From the NCBI GenBank assembly GCA_008477525.1, contig SPDT01000007.1:5208001-5272000 (forward strand): a DNA stretch of 64,000 nt, written 5' to 3'. Under the pieces are notes generated by a model. It did no database searches. It was not told the DNA's origin and worked only from the letters and a program-made list of their open reading frames with translations. Every line of letters begins with the position of its first letter. The first letter of the stretch is position 1. This DNA is from Hypomyces perniciosus (Eukaryota; Ascomycota; Sordariomycetes; Hypocreales; Hypocreaceae). Positions 54,327-64,000 of this stretch are shown in pieces. A program made the position numbers and the translations under genes.

Positions 54327-57300
54327 ATGCAGGTTTACACTGAGCTCGCGGCTCCCACAGCCGTCACCCACTCCTTGAGCCTTCCTCTGACATCCGCCAC
54401 GGCCAACAACCTCGTCGTCGCAAAAGGCTCGCTCCTCCAGATCTTCACGACCAAGTCCATATCCGCCGAGCTAGACCCCGAGTTCCAGCCAACCCAATCG
54501 CAAAAGCCAGAGCCGCTGTTTGACCGTCAGGCTAACGACGATGATGGCCTCGAATCTTCCTTTCTCGGCGGTGAGACGATACTCATGCGAACGGATCGGA
54601 CAAACAACACAAAGCTCGTCCTCGTTGCAGAGATTCCGCTTGCAGGAACCGTCATTGGGCTGGCGAGACTGAAGATCAAGAATACCGTGTCTGGGGGCGA
54701 AGCTTTGCTGCTGGCCTACAAGGCCGCTAAAATGTGTCTTGCTGAGTGGGATCCAAGGAAAAATGCACTCGAGACAATCTCAATTCACTACTACGAGAAA
54801 GACGAGCTTCAAGGGGCGCCGTGGGAGGTGGCGTTTGGGGACTATGTCAACCACCTTGAGGCAGATCCTGGAAGCAGGTGTGCCGCCTTCAAGTTTGGTA
54901 ACCGAAACCTTGCCATCCTCCCATTCAAGCGCTCCGAAGAGGACTTGGAAATGGAAGACTGGGATGAGGATCTGGACGGACCTCGACCTATCAAGGAGCC
55001 CACCGCAGCTATCAACGAAGGTAGCGACCATGTAGAAGCAGCATATACACCATCATTTGTCCTGCGTCTGCCTCTCCTAGACCCCAGTCTGCTTCACCCT
55101 GTGCACCTCACTTTTCTGCATGAATACCGAGAGCCCACATTTGGCGTCCTCTCCTCTGGCCAGGCTCCTTCTTCGTCTCTAGGATTGAAAGACCACTTGT
55201 CGTATAAGGTGTTTACTCTAGACTTGCAACAGAGAGCATCAACGACTATTCTGTCTGTTACTGGACTGCCACGGGATCTTTACAAGGTCATTGCTCTTCC
55301 TGCGCCTGTTGGTGGAGCTTTACTGGTCGGGCAAAATGAATTGATACATGTCGATCAATCCGGAAAACCAAACGGAGTGGCAGTCAATTCAGTGGCAAAG
55401 CAGATGACCTCATTTAGTTTGACTGATCAATCTGATCTGAACCTTCGCCTTGAGGGTTGCGCGATCGAGTTGCTTGCTGTCGAGCTTGGAGAGCTACTTC
55501 TGGTTCTGAACGACGGTCGACTAGGCATAGTTTCTTTCAAGATTGATGGCCGTACAGTGTCAGGCATCAATATCAAACTTGTTGGGGCAGACTGCGGTGG
55601 TGATGTGGTTAAGAGTACGGCCTCATGCATCTCACGGTTAGGAAAGAACGCCTTTTTTATCGGCAGCGAGACCGGCGACTCAGTGGTGCTCGGGTGGTCA
55701 AGGAAACAGACACAAGAGAAGCGCAAGAAATCTCGACTAATTGACCCAGATCTAGCTCTGGATGTGGATGACCTAGATCTCGAAGATGATGAAGAGGACG
55801 ATGACCTATACGGAACAGATTCAGGGGCAGCAAAACCTGCTCAGGCTGCTAATGGAGGAGGGGCCAAGTCCGGAGAGGTGACCTTTAGAATACACGATAT
55901 CCTCCTTAGCATCGCGCCGATACAGGATTTCACGTGTGGAAAACCCGCGTTTCCACCGGAGAGTGAGGAGGCCAGCCTCAGCAGGGGAATTTCGGCGGAG
56001 CTTCAGCTTGCCTGTGCCGTCGGCCGTGGCAACGCAGGATCTCTGGCGATCATCAACCGCGAGATACAGCCCAAGGTTATCGGACGCTTTGAATTTCCAG
56101 AGGCTAGAGGATTCTGGACAATGTGTGTGAAGAAGCCAATTCCAAAGTCACTAGGAGCAAATGCCGCTGGGGATTATGACACGCCTGGACATTACGATAA
56201 ATTCATGATCGTAGCCAAGGTCGACTTGGATGGGTACGAGACATCAGATGTTTACGCTTTGACTGGAGCCGGGTTTGAGACGTTAAAGGAGACGGAGTTT
56301 GAGCCTGCTGCCGGATTTACTGTGGAGGCTGGCACAATGGGGAAGCAGATGAGGGTTATACAAGTCCTCAAGTCTGAAGTACGGTGTTATGACGGAGGTG
56401 AGTTTGAAATGAATAGCGTGGTGGATCATATGCTAATAGTCACTACTAGACTTGGGATTGATCCAAATCCTCCCTATGCTCGATGAGGAGACTGGTGCAG
56501 AGCCCAGGGCCGTCAGCGCAAGCATCATGGATCCTTACCTGCTCATCATCCGGGATGATAGCAGCATTTTTGTGGCGCAGATTGATAGCAACAATGAGAT
56601 CGAGGAGGTGGAGAAAACTGACAGCAATCTGCTGTCTACGAAATGGTCGTCAGGATGTCTGTATAGCGACAGCCGGGGAGTCTTCCAGCCATCCTTCGGC
56701 GACAAGGGGATAGAGACGGGGGAGAAGATTATGATGTTCTTGCTCAGCTCAACGGGGGCGTTACACGTAAGTCTATGATTTGGAGAGAAGCCCAGAACGC
56801 CAATGCTAACCCGTCCAGATATATGCGTTGCCAGACCTGTCAAAGCCTGTGTATGTGGCTGAGGGTCTCTCGTCAATCCCCCCACATCTTTCTGCGGGCT
56901 TCGTAGCCCGGAGGGGTGCACTTCGAGAAACATTAGCGGAAATTCTGGTGGCAGATCTTGGGGACGCCGTATCACAGTATCCTTACTTGATTGTATGAAC
57001 TCCTCCCGTTGGTGTTGTAGCCCACTAATAATGAATCGCAGCTACGCCATTCTACTGACGACTTGACCATATATGAACCCATCCGACATCAAGCAGAGGG
57101 AGCTGCCTCTGTATTAAAAGATACACTCTTTTTCAAAAAGTCGGCCAACTCTACCTTGGCTAAGAGCATAGTGGAGACTGTCCAAGATGACGCCGCTCAG
57201 CAACCGCGCTTCGTGCCTCTGAGGGCATGCACCAATGTCGGCGGATACAGCACTGTCTTCCTCCCTGGCCCTTCAAGCGCTTTTATCCTCAAGAGCGGCA

Positions 57301-58850
57301 AGAGTGTGCCCAGGGTCGTTGGCCTACAGGGACTTGGCGTGCGAGGGATGAGTACTTTCCACACTGAAGGGTGTGACAGAGGCTTCATATACTCTGACTC
57401 TGAAGGCATAGCTAGAGTAACTCAGCTACCGAGCAACTCCAACCTGGCTGAGCTGGGTGTATCCGTAAAGAAGATTCCGCTGGACTGCGACGTCCGCCAT
57501 ATCGCCTATCACCACTCAACGGAAACATACATAGCCGGTTGCACCGTCACGGAGCCCTTTGAACTACCAAAGGATGACGACTACCACAAGGAATGGGCAA
57601 GGGAAACGCTCACTTTCACGCCGTCGATATCTCGAGGCGTTCTTAAACTCATCAGTCCCGTCACATGGACAGTCATTCACACGGTGGAGCTTGAGCTTTG
57701 CGAGTCCATCGAGAGCATGAAGACCCTCCACCTCGAAGTATCAGAGGAGACCAAGGAACGACGGATGCTCCTCGCCGTGGGCACGGCGTTATCTAAGGGC
57801 GAGGATCTTCCTACACGAGGACGTGTGCAGGTCTACGACATAGTCACCGTCATCCCGGAACCGGGCAAGCCAGAGACGAACAAACGGCTCAAGTTACTTG
57901 CCAAGGAGGAGATTCCTCGTGGAGGTGTGACGGCGCTTTCTGAGATTGGAACCCAGGGTCTCATGTTGGTGGCTCAAGGACAGAAGTGCATGGTTCGTGG
58001 CCTTAAGGAGGATGGTTCGCTGCTACCTGTAGCGTTTCTTGACATGAGCTGCCACGTCTCAACCGTGCGTGAGCTGCCTGGCACTGGTCTCTGCCTCATG
58101 GCAGATGCTTTCAAGGGTCTGTGGTTTGCCGGATACACTGAGGAGCCATACACGTTCAAGGTTCTGGGCAAGAGTAGCGGGAAAGTACCTTTGCTTGTGG
58201 CAGACTTTTTGCCTGATGGAGAGGATCTGTCTATGGTGGCAGCTGACGCAGATGGTGATGTTCATATCCTCGAGTTTAACCCCGAGCGTAAGTCCAAACG
58301 ATCTCATTCAATGTAATATTGCACACGGGATGCTAACCTATTTACAGACCCCAAATCTCTCCAGGGCCATCTCCTGCTCCACCGCACCACCTTCAGCGTC
58401 ACTCCTAACCCGCCAACTTCAACCCTCCTCCTCCCACGCACCCTCCCTGCCTCTCATCCATCATCGTCAGACTCCTCCTCACAACCACACATTCTAGTCC
58501 TCGCCTCCCCGTCGGGCTCCCTCGCCGCCCTCACTCCCCTGCCGGAATCTGCCTACCGGCGCCTCCTCTCTGTCACAAACCAGCTTCTACCTGCGCTGGT
58601 GCCCCACGGCGGCCTCCACGCCCGTGCAAATCGCATGCCGGAGGGCGGTGGTGGGTCATCCCGCGTTGTTGGCGTTGAGACGGCTGCGTCAGGCAGAGCA
58701 ATTGTGGATGGAGCGGTGTTGACAAGGTGGAATGAGCTTGGTGCTGCGAAGAGAGCCGAAATTGCGACCAAAGGGGGTTATGATGGTGTAGTTGAGATGA
58801 GGGAGGAGCTGGAGGCAATTCTGGGATGGAGTGGGCTGGCGTACATTTGA
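54327..58850 (+). CDS. CFT1: mRNA 3'-end processing factor CFT1 (CPSF160), 5 exons
   Basis: Exons 54327-56397, 56450-56766, 56819-56992, 57042-58287 and 58348-58850 give 1436 residues, the usual length for the family. It starts MQVYTELAAPTAVTHSLSLP. Conserved CPSF160 stretches are NLVVAKGSLLQIF, LLAYKAAKMCLAEWDP, LEMEDWDEDLD, YDGDLGLIQILPMLDEETG (across intron 1), GFIYSDSEGIARVTQLP and HLLLHRTTFSVTP. The protein has three beta-propellers related to DDB1 and binds the polyadenylation complex (with PFS2/WDR33 and YTH1/CPSF30) in the nucleus. It has an acidic insert (DVDDLDLEDDEEDDDLYG, about 475-495). The C-terminal exon encodes Ser/Pro-rich loops followed by EMREELEAILGWSGLAYI. All introns are 49-60 nt with canonical ends. 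The start is the first ATG consistent with the family; an in-frame leader extension has no ATG. Confidence 0.94.
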
Positions 58851-59354
58851 TGGGTACACAAGAGAATAACTGTATTATTGTTAGTAAGATCTGTGGTATT
58901 GGTAGGGTGATCTTGGTCGGTCTGGCGGGGAGCATGATTGCTCTCTCGGGGAGATGACTATAAACGAAGTTGATGTCCAATTGCAGATTGAATTACAAAG
59001 AAATAATTGTAAGTTCTCGCTGGGTCTAATATATACATGTTGAATCCATTTTGGTTTCCATCTCCCGAAATCATCCATAATCTAGGGCGTCGGTCACCAA
59101 CGCATCCATTGTATCCAACACATCATGTCCAATCGCTTGTTGAAAATATCAACCAATACAAAGGAGCAAGATGAAGAAGAAAAGTAGAGAAAAAGGAAAA
59201 ACTTTGACCTGTGCGGTCACCACGCCAGTGCCTCCAAGTAACACAGTAGGGTATATCATTCATAAAAAGTCAAAAAAAGAAGTATCCAAAAACTCAACAC
59301 AAAGCTTTCTCAAGCTTCAACGCAACTCCAAATCCAATTCTAAGCCACCGCCTT
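58851..59354. other. Intergenic; convergent 3' flanks of CFT1 and PAL1
   Basis: About 500 bp with A-rich UTR-like stretches and no gene. Confidence 0.6.
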
Positions 59355-60191
59355 CTAATGGACCTGGCCAGTCGGGGCGACCTTGCGCCGAAGACCGACA
59401 AATCGTCGCTTCAGGCCATCGCTCAACTTCTTGCCAGCCGAGTTTCGGCGATTCATGTCCGTGCCAGCAGCCATGCTCTCCGGAACAGCAGCAGCGGGAG
59501 CGGGAGCGGGAGCAGGAGTAGGAGTAGGATCACTGTTCTGCTTGGAAGAGGACATGAATCGGCTGCGGCGGCGAGTGAGAATGCCCGATTGCATCTCAAT
59601 CTCAGCGGACTCATTGCGTGAGGCGCGCTTCTTCTCCTTGAGGGCCTTTTCGAAAGTGTACGAGGGCTCGCCCTTGCCCTTGAGGTCGTTGGGATCATAG
59701 GAGACGCCGGACCATCGCTTATATGGGCCACCCTTGGCGTCTGGCTCCCGCATCAGGTCTGCGCCCTCTTCGTAGTGCATCACGTTGCCGCTCAGGTCGT
59801 AGCCTCCAGAGGGGATGGTGGCGGTGCCTTGCAGAGGAACGTGGCGCTCGAGACAGTCGACGATGTACTCCCTGGGTGTGGCTCGGATAGCCTCCATGAG
59901 GGAGTCGCGGACAGCAGCGACTGGGGAGTATCTCTCGTCTAGGTTTCGGCTGCGGAGGGTGGCGTCATAGGGCCCGCCGTGATGGTATGTCCCTCCGATG
60001 GTGTCGAGCGAGTCGATGATGTCTGTTTCGGAGACGGTCCTCCGATGACGGCGGGGGCGCTCGGCGGCGCGGGCATCCCGCTTGATGATGTCCAGAGGAC
60101 GGTGGGACATGTCGCCTGGGAAGCGCTCACCAAGAGAGCGGTGGCAAGAGTGATGGGGAGCGTTTTGTTGTTGCGACTGGATAGAATCCAT
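59355..60191 (-). CDS. PAL1: PAL1-family cell morphology protein
   Basis: Intronless, 278 residues from the ATG at 60191. The Pal1 core is clear: TVSETDIIDSLD, then TYHHGGPYDATLRSRNLDE (about 70-88), then SPVAAVRDSLMEAIRATPRE, DCLERHVPLQGTATIPSGG, DLSGNVMHYEEGADLM and GPYKRWSGVSYDPNDLKGKG. A charged C-terminus follows (KEKKRASRNESAEIEMQSG; Pro/Ala repeats; a basic end KKLSDGLKRRFVGLRRK). In yeasts Pal1 localises to growth sites and endocytic patches and maintains cell shape. The protein is shorter than many fungal Pal1 proteins (often 400 or more residues), so the disordered N-terminal part is reduced here. The PTPTPAPAPAPAAA run is microsatellite-derived. Confidence 0.88.
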   Translation of the reverse strand: MDSIQSQQQNAPHHSCHRSLGERFPGDMSHRPLDIIKRDARAAERPRRHRRTVSETDIIDSLDTIGGTYHHGGPYDATLRSRNLDERYSPVAAVRDSLMEAIRATPREYIVDCLERHVPLQGTATIPSGGYDLSGNVMHYEEGADLMREPDAKGGPYKRWSGVSYDPNDLKGKGEPSYTFEKALKEKKRASRNESAEIEMQSGILTRRRSRFMSSSKQNSDPTPTPAPAPAPAAAVPESMAAGTDMNRRNSAGKKLSDGLKRRFVGLRRKVAPTGQVH

Positions 60192-62137
60192 TGTGGTTGT
60201 GGTTATAGTCGTGAATGTGGTTATAGTAGCTGAGCTTTGTAAAGCCAGTGTGGTTGGTGTTTGTGACCTTGCACAGCTCGTCGAGGGTATTCGGTAATAG
60301 TACAAGTCAAATAGGATGAAGCAAGGTTGATTGGATTGATTGATCGATTGCGTACGAAGTACTGGACACAGATGTATCAAGACTGAACTGGCAGACGAAA
60401 CCTGACGATCAGATATCCTGGGGAGAGGGGGGGGAGCAGGTCTTTATAACACACGCAAAGTATATTCTCTCGTCAGTCATGAAAGAAAAAAAAGAAGGTT
60501 TAAGTTCCTCAAAAACCAAACCACGCGCGCGTCCTGCAAAGTTTCTCCAGAAAAGGTACGGTATGTAATACTCATGCAGCCCTCTGGCTTAAACACTGCC
60601 GAGCCTAATCACACACAAGTCGGACGAGGGGGGGTGGCGAGGCTTGCGACGCCCATTATACAAGACCACGCCCAGCCCAAGCGGATCTAAGGGTTCTGAG
60701 GAGGAGTTGGACCCTTGAAAAAAGCCGGATCCTCCCCCCCCCCCCCACGTTCTTTGGGAGAGCATAGTGTATTGCTAGTACGAAGTATACTGGGCATTTG
60801 ACGGCTTGCGTATGCGTATTTACCCCCCGTCTTCCCGCGGTGGTTCTTCTGCCAGATAGATATGACTTCGTATTCCATTATCCTTTATGCAGCATGTCTC
60901 TGCTTCGCTGCAGCCCCGGAAACTGAGTTCACTCCGGAAGAGCCCAGCTGAGTCAGAGGCAAACGCCTCATGCGAACCAGATTGATGACTCGACCAAGCT
61001 CGCCAGATGGAGGAGAAAGCTGTACGAGTACTCCTCGGAGCCACACGTCGTACCGTGTGCACACTGTATATATACAATGCATATAGGCAAATGGGGACGT
61101 GGGATTCGGCACGGTATTTGCGTGTATTCCGTGCTCCACAGAGGGTCCTTTTTTTTTGCGGGGTTTTGACGTCAAAAAGTCGTTGATCTGTTTTGTCCGA
61201 TATCAATCAATCAGCTAGGGCTGATATTTGATACTTGCTGTGCTGTGCTGTACATACATACGAAGTACTACCTCGTACTCCGTGTATGATCAAACAACGA
61301 ACCGAGATGCACGCTACTTTTACTCCTTACGTCTTTGTAAATGACGTTTGATCGACCTGAGAAGTTTGGAGGCACAATTGTATTCACCTCCCTGCGTATC
61401 AGTCAAAGACATGTATCTACCAAATTCAGTCCCATGTACTCCGTCCTTCGTACTCCGTACATACTATTTGCGCCCCCAAGCTAATTATATCAATGGGCGT
61501 CCAGGCACCCCAAATCCATATGCCAAATCTTCAGCCACAGAAACGCCCTGTTTTCCTCTTTGAAGGTTAAAAAAAGAAAACAGAAACAGGCTGCGATTTG
61601 GAGAAGAAATACTTCGTACGGGGTATTAGCGTTCATCTCCTCAAAGATAGATGCCGTGAATAAAGTTATCAAGGAGATGGATGAACAGACAGCCATGCGC
61701 CACAATGTTGGCCAAAATAAAATGTGGCTTCGCGTCTTATTCTAATTTCTGTCAGCCCCGGCGCAGAGCGTCTGTCGCGTTACTCAAAGACGAGAAAAGT
61801 TCCCGACCGCCATTTTTCTCTCTCAGTGCTTTCTCGAGTCGAGGAACTTGCCGAGTTGGGAGTCGCACACACAATTCAGCCCCAAAATCGCCATCCTGCA
61901 CAGAAAAGGCAAGCCAGACGAGACTCTCTCGTGGCGAAGCGTGCTCAGCTACGCGACTTGGCTATCTGCTAGGCTTGGTACCACGCACAACGCGGCGATT
62001 TGGGGGTCCGGATTAGTACCTCGCTAGCACTCTGCACCGCAGCTCCATGTCATAGCCGTGGTTTCGAGTTAACTTTTCATTCTGCTCCGTACTCTTGGAT
62101 TGACTTTTTTCTCAAGCCCCCAATTAATGACTCGGCC
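60192..62137. other. Divergent intergenic region between PAL1 and USB1
   Basis: About 1.9 kb with no supported gene. Holds a C13 homopolymer (60734-60746), TACTCCGTA at 61451 with related strings at 61268-61283 and 61437, and C/T-rich leader sequence before 62138. Confidence 0.55.
60734..60746. repeat. Homopolymer C13
   Basis: Thirteen consecutive C in intergenic DNA; a likely site of length error. Confidence 0.8.
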
Positions 62138-63169
62138 ATGGGCTTAGTCGACTACTCTTCCTCGTCCTCCGAGGATTCCGGGAGTGAGAGCGAAGGAGCT
62201 CCGGAACCGCCGGCCAAACGGCAAAAGACTAAGCCGTTGGATGGCAGTGGGGCCGTGCCGGCAGTGTCCGAGTCCGAGATGCCGCCATTGCCCTCAGCAT
62301 TCCACGACCTCTACGCCTCTACAGTCCGCCAGAGCGTCGTCGACGATCCGACGTTGCACCATGGTCGCAAGAGACAGATCCCCCATGTTGTAGGCAACTG
62401 GCCCAGCCATCTGTATGTCGAATGTAAGTTTTTCGGGCTTCTTTCTTCTCCCTGGTAAACTTTTTCTGATCATGCTGTCCAAAAGCTAATAACAGATGCA
62501 GGGCATCCGACTATGTTGCAGCACGAGGTATTGGTTCAGCTAGTGAACAAGGTTAATGAAGCACTTGGCAGCGAGATAGAGCTGCATAATTTCCTCACGA
62601 GTGACTTGGGAGCGCCTCTGCCCTTGCACATCAGCTTATCACGGCCCATGGCACTGAGCACTGCCAGCAAGGACCAGTTCCTTGACAAAGTCTCATCTGC
62701 TATCGGTAGCTGCAGTGCAGGTCAATTTACTGTCAGTCCTCGGAAGTTAGTTTGGTATAGGTCGCCGGACTCGAACCGGACCTTTCTCATACTCCGGGTA
62801 GCCAGCAAGGCTGTGGCGAATGTCAAGGCCTCGCCGAATCCGGAACTCATGACTATCCTGGGAGTGTGCAACGACACTGCTACTCTCTTCAATCAGCCAA
62901 TTCTATACCAACAGCACAAGAGTGAATCAGCTGATGAGGCGTTTCACATCTCCATTGGGTGGACATTCGGCCTTGCGGTTAACGAAGCAAGCATTAAAGC
63001 TCTTGCTCCATTCAAGGAGAAGCAGTTCCAACATATTCGGTCGTGGGGAATTGAGGTCTCCGGAGTCAAAGCCAAGATTGGAAATGTGGTGAATCATATT
63101 CCCTTGGTCGCTGAAGGGAAGGTTGGCGCTGGGTCAAAAAAACCATCAAACTCCTTGTTCGGCTTATAA
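62138..63169 (+). CDS. USB1: U6 snRNA 3'-5' phosphodiesterase USB1, 2 exons
   Basis: Exons 62138-62423 and 62502-63169 give 317 residues. After a Ser/Glu-rich N-terminus ([20 protein letters not shown], then PPAKRQK, a possible nuclear signal) comes the 2H phosphodiesterase fold. The two catalytic motifs are LHISLSR (H138, S140) and FHISIGW (H244, S246), at the spacing expected for Usb1/Mpn1. [17 protein letters not shown] across the intron is also a family landmark. The enzyme trims the 3' oligo-U tail of U6 snRNA in the nucleus and leaves a protected end, which stabilises the spliceosomal RNA. The donor GTAAGT and acceptor GATGCAG are canonical. A Lys-rich C-terminal tail ([12 protein letters not shown]) ends the protein. 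Confidence 0.93.
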
Positions 63170-64000
63170 TCCGAGCAGCCTTGTATGGTGGATTGCTCTT
63201 TAATGACTCTTGAGATGAAGATATACTACTTCCCGGTGTTACAGAGTATTTTAAACGTAAATAGTAGAAAAATATCATGTTGTGTTTATCGTAAACTTGA
63301 TGTGATCGATCTTGCCAGGTGAGAGGCTGCTGTCTCGTTGCCGTGGCAGCAGACATTTACAGAGTAAACATAGTGCATCCAAGCTATCTCAATAGCAATG
63401 ACGCTTTCCTATATGTGAAGAAAGAAAGAACGCATGTCTCATTGGAAAGCGATATCGGCATCTGTATGCATCTTGGTGGATACTGAACTGGCAGTTCTCA
63501 GTTGGGTAGCATCGTGGACGTGTTTCTAAGTCCCCTCGCCTTGGAGGAGAGACTTCAACTGCACGCGCAGATGCGTCTCCGTGGGAACCGATTCTGGTGG
63601 AACAGACAGACAGAGACGGAAATAGGCATAGTATTGTTGACAAGATAGTCACGCAGACGTCATTGCTAGGAGTAGGTCTTAATATGTATGCTACACGTAC
63701 TGGGGGAAATGCGGTGACGCGACAGACTGGTTTCAAAAAAGGACTAAGCAGCCATGGCAGCAGCAACAATTTATGGAGTAGTACTTCATACTGTTTCGTA
63801 GAATCAGAGAAAAGAAGAAGAAAGTGAAGAAAGTGAAGAAACAGCATCCAGGAATCGCGGTGTCTCTTCACAGAGTCTTCCGCAGAATGGACGGCTTTGC
63901 TGGGTTCCAGAATGTGAAAATGGAATGGATTGGATGAAAATGGCGGTCGACCAGCATCATCACAAAAAAGATGAGAAACGACAGCGGTCAACCAAACCAA
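63170..64000. other. Right-edge intergenic DNA
   Basis: USB1 3' flank followed by sequence with no recognisable gene. A minus-strand frame open to the window edge (63389-64000) has a composition of Pro/Leu/Phe/His/Ser expected from reading non-coding pyrimidine-rich DNA and carries no motif. Confidence 0.5.

Noticed and set aside
63389..64000. Minus-strand open frame reaching the right edge
   Set aside because: Composition is typical of translated pyrimidine-rich non-coding DNA, with no motif; being open to the edge is not evidence by itself.

Overview
The window is nuclear DNA of a filamentous ascomycete (Pezizomycotina). Coding genes carry short GT-AG introns with CTAAC/CTGAC-like branch sites, and gene content includes PAL1, an RlmA-type MADS factor, a soluble fumarate reductase fused to cytochrome b5, and a NACHT-WD40 (NLR-type) receptor relic. 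Intergenic spacers are long (often 1-4 kb) and rich in microsatellites and the palindromic 9-mer TACGGAGTA/TACTCCGTA. I cannot fix the order or genus from sequence alone. All exon models below were assembled by hand from splice signals, and every model closes to a whole number of codons.

Region 1-19 kb: gene-poor. It holds the first codons of a gene running off the left edge, two small paralogous cysteine proteins (1871-2308 and 8702-8971), an unrecognised Ser-rich gene (6066-6836), two tandem intron-containing tRNA-Tyr genes (7758-8103), a three-exon RBR ubiquitin ligase (9172-10950), a three-exon hexose transporter (12008-14158), and a weak candidate gene near 17.9 kb.

Region 19-38 kb: metabolic and housekeeping genes. 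These are the fumarate reductase-cytochrome b5 fusion, a secreted fasciclin protein, the RlmA-like MADS-box factor, TAF1 of TFIID, and a bicovalent-FAD berberine-bridge type oxidase.

Region 39-48 kb: the accessory part. An orphan gene with a Ser-Gly linker diverges from an astacin-like M12 metallopeptidase, which is followed 229 bp later by a NACHT-WD40 receptor gene. That receptor gene is dead: it carries a 175-bp MITE-like insertion with a 5-bp target duplication, two nonsense codons and a frameshifting deletion. Its N-terminus has an NTFGDN..IHQGD motif resembling HET-s-related amyloid signalling motifs. This cluster is the best candidate for an undescribed system, an NLR with a linked cytosolic protease.

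Region 48-64 kb: dense, conserved genes. They are a Gly-rich GPI-anchored surface protein, an ANCHR-like protein with three MIM1-type Vps4-binding motifs, a lysosomal cobalamin transporter, CFT1/CPSF160 (divergent from the transporter), PAL1 and the U6 snRNA exonuclease USB1. TAF1, CFT1 and USB1 are all RNA-polymerase-II or RNA-processing factors, but they are not an operon.
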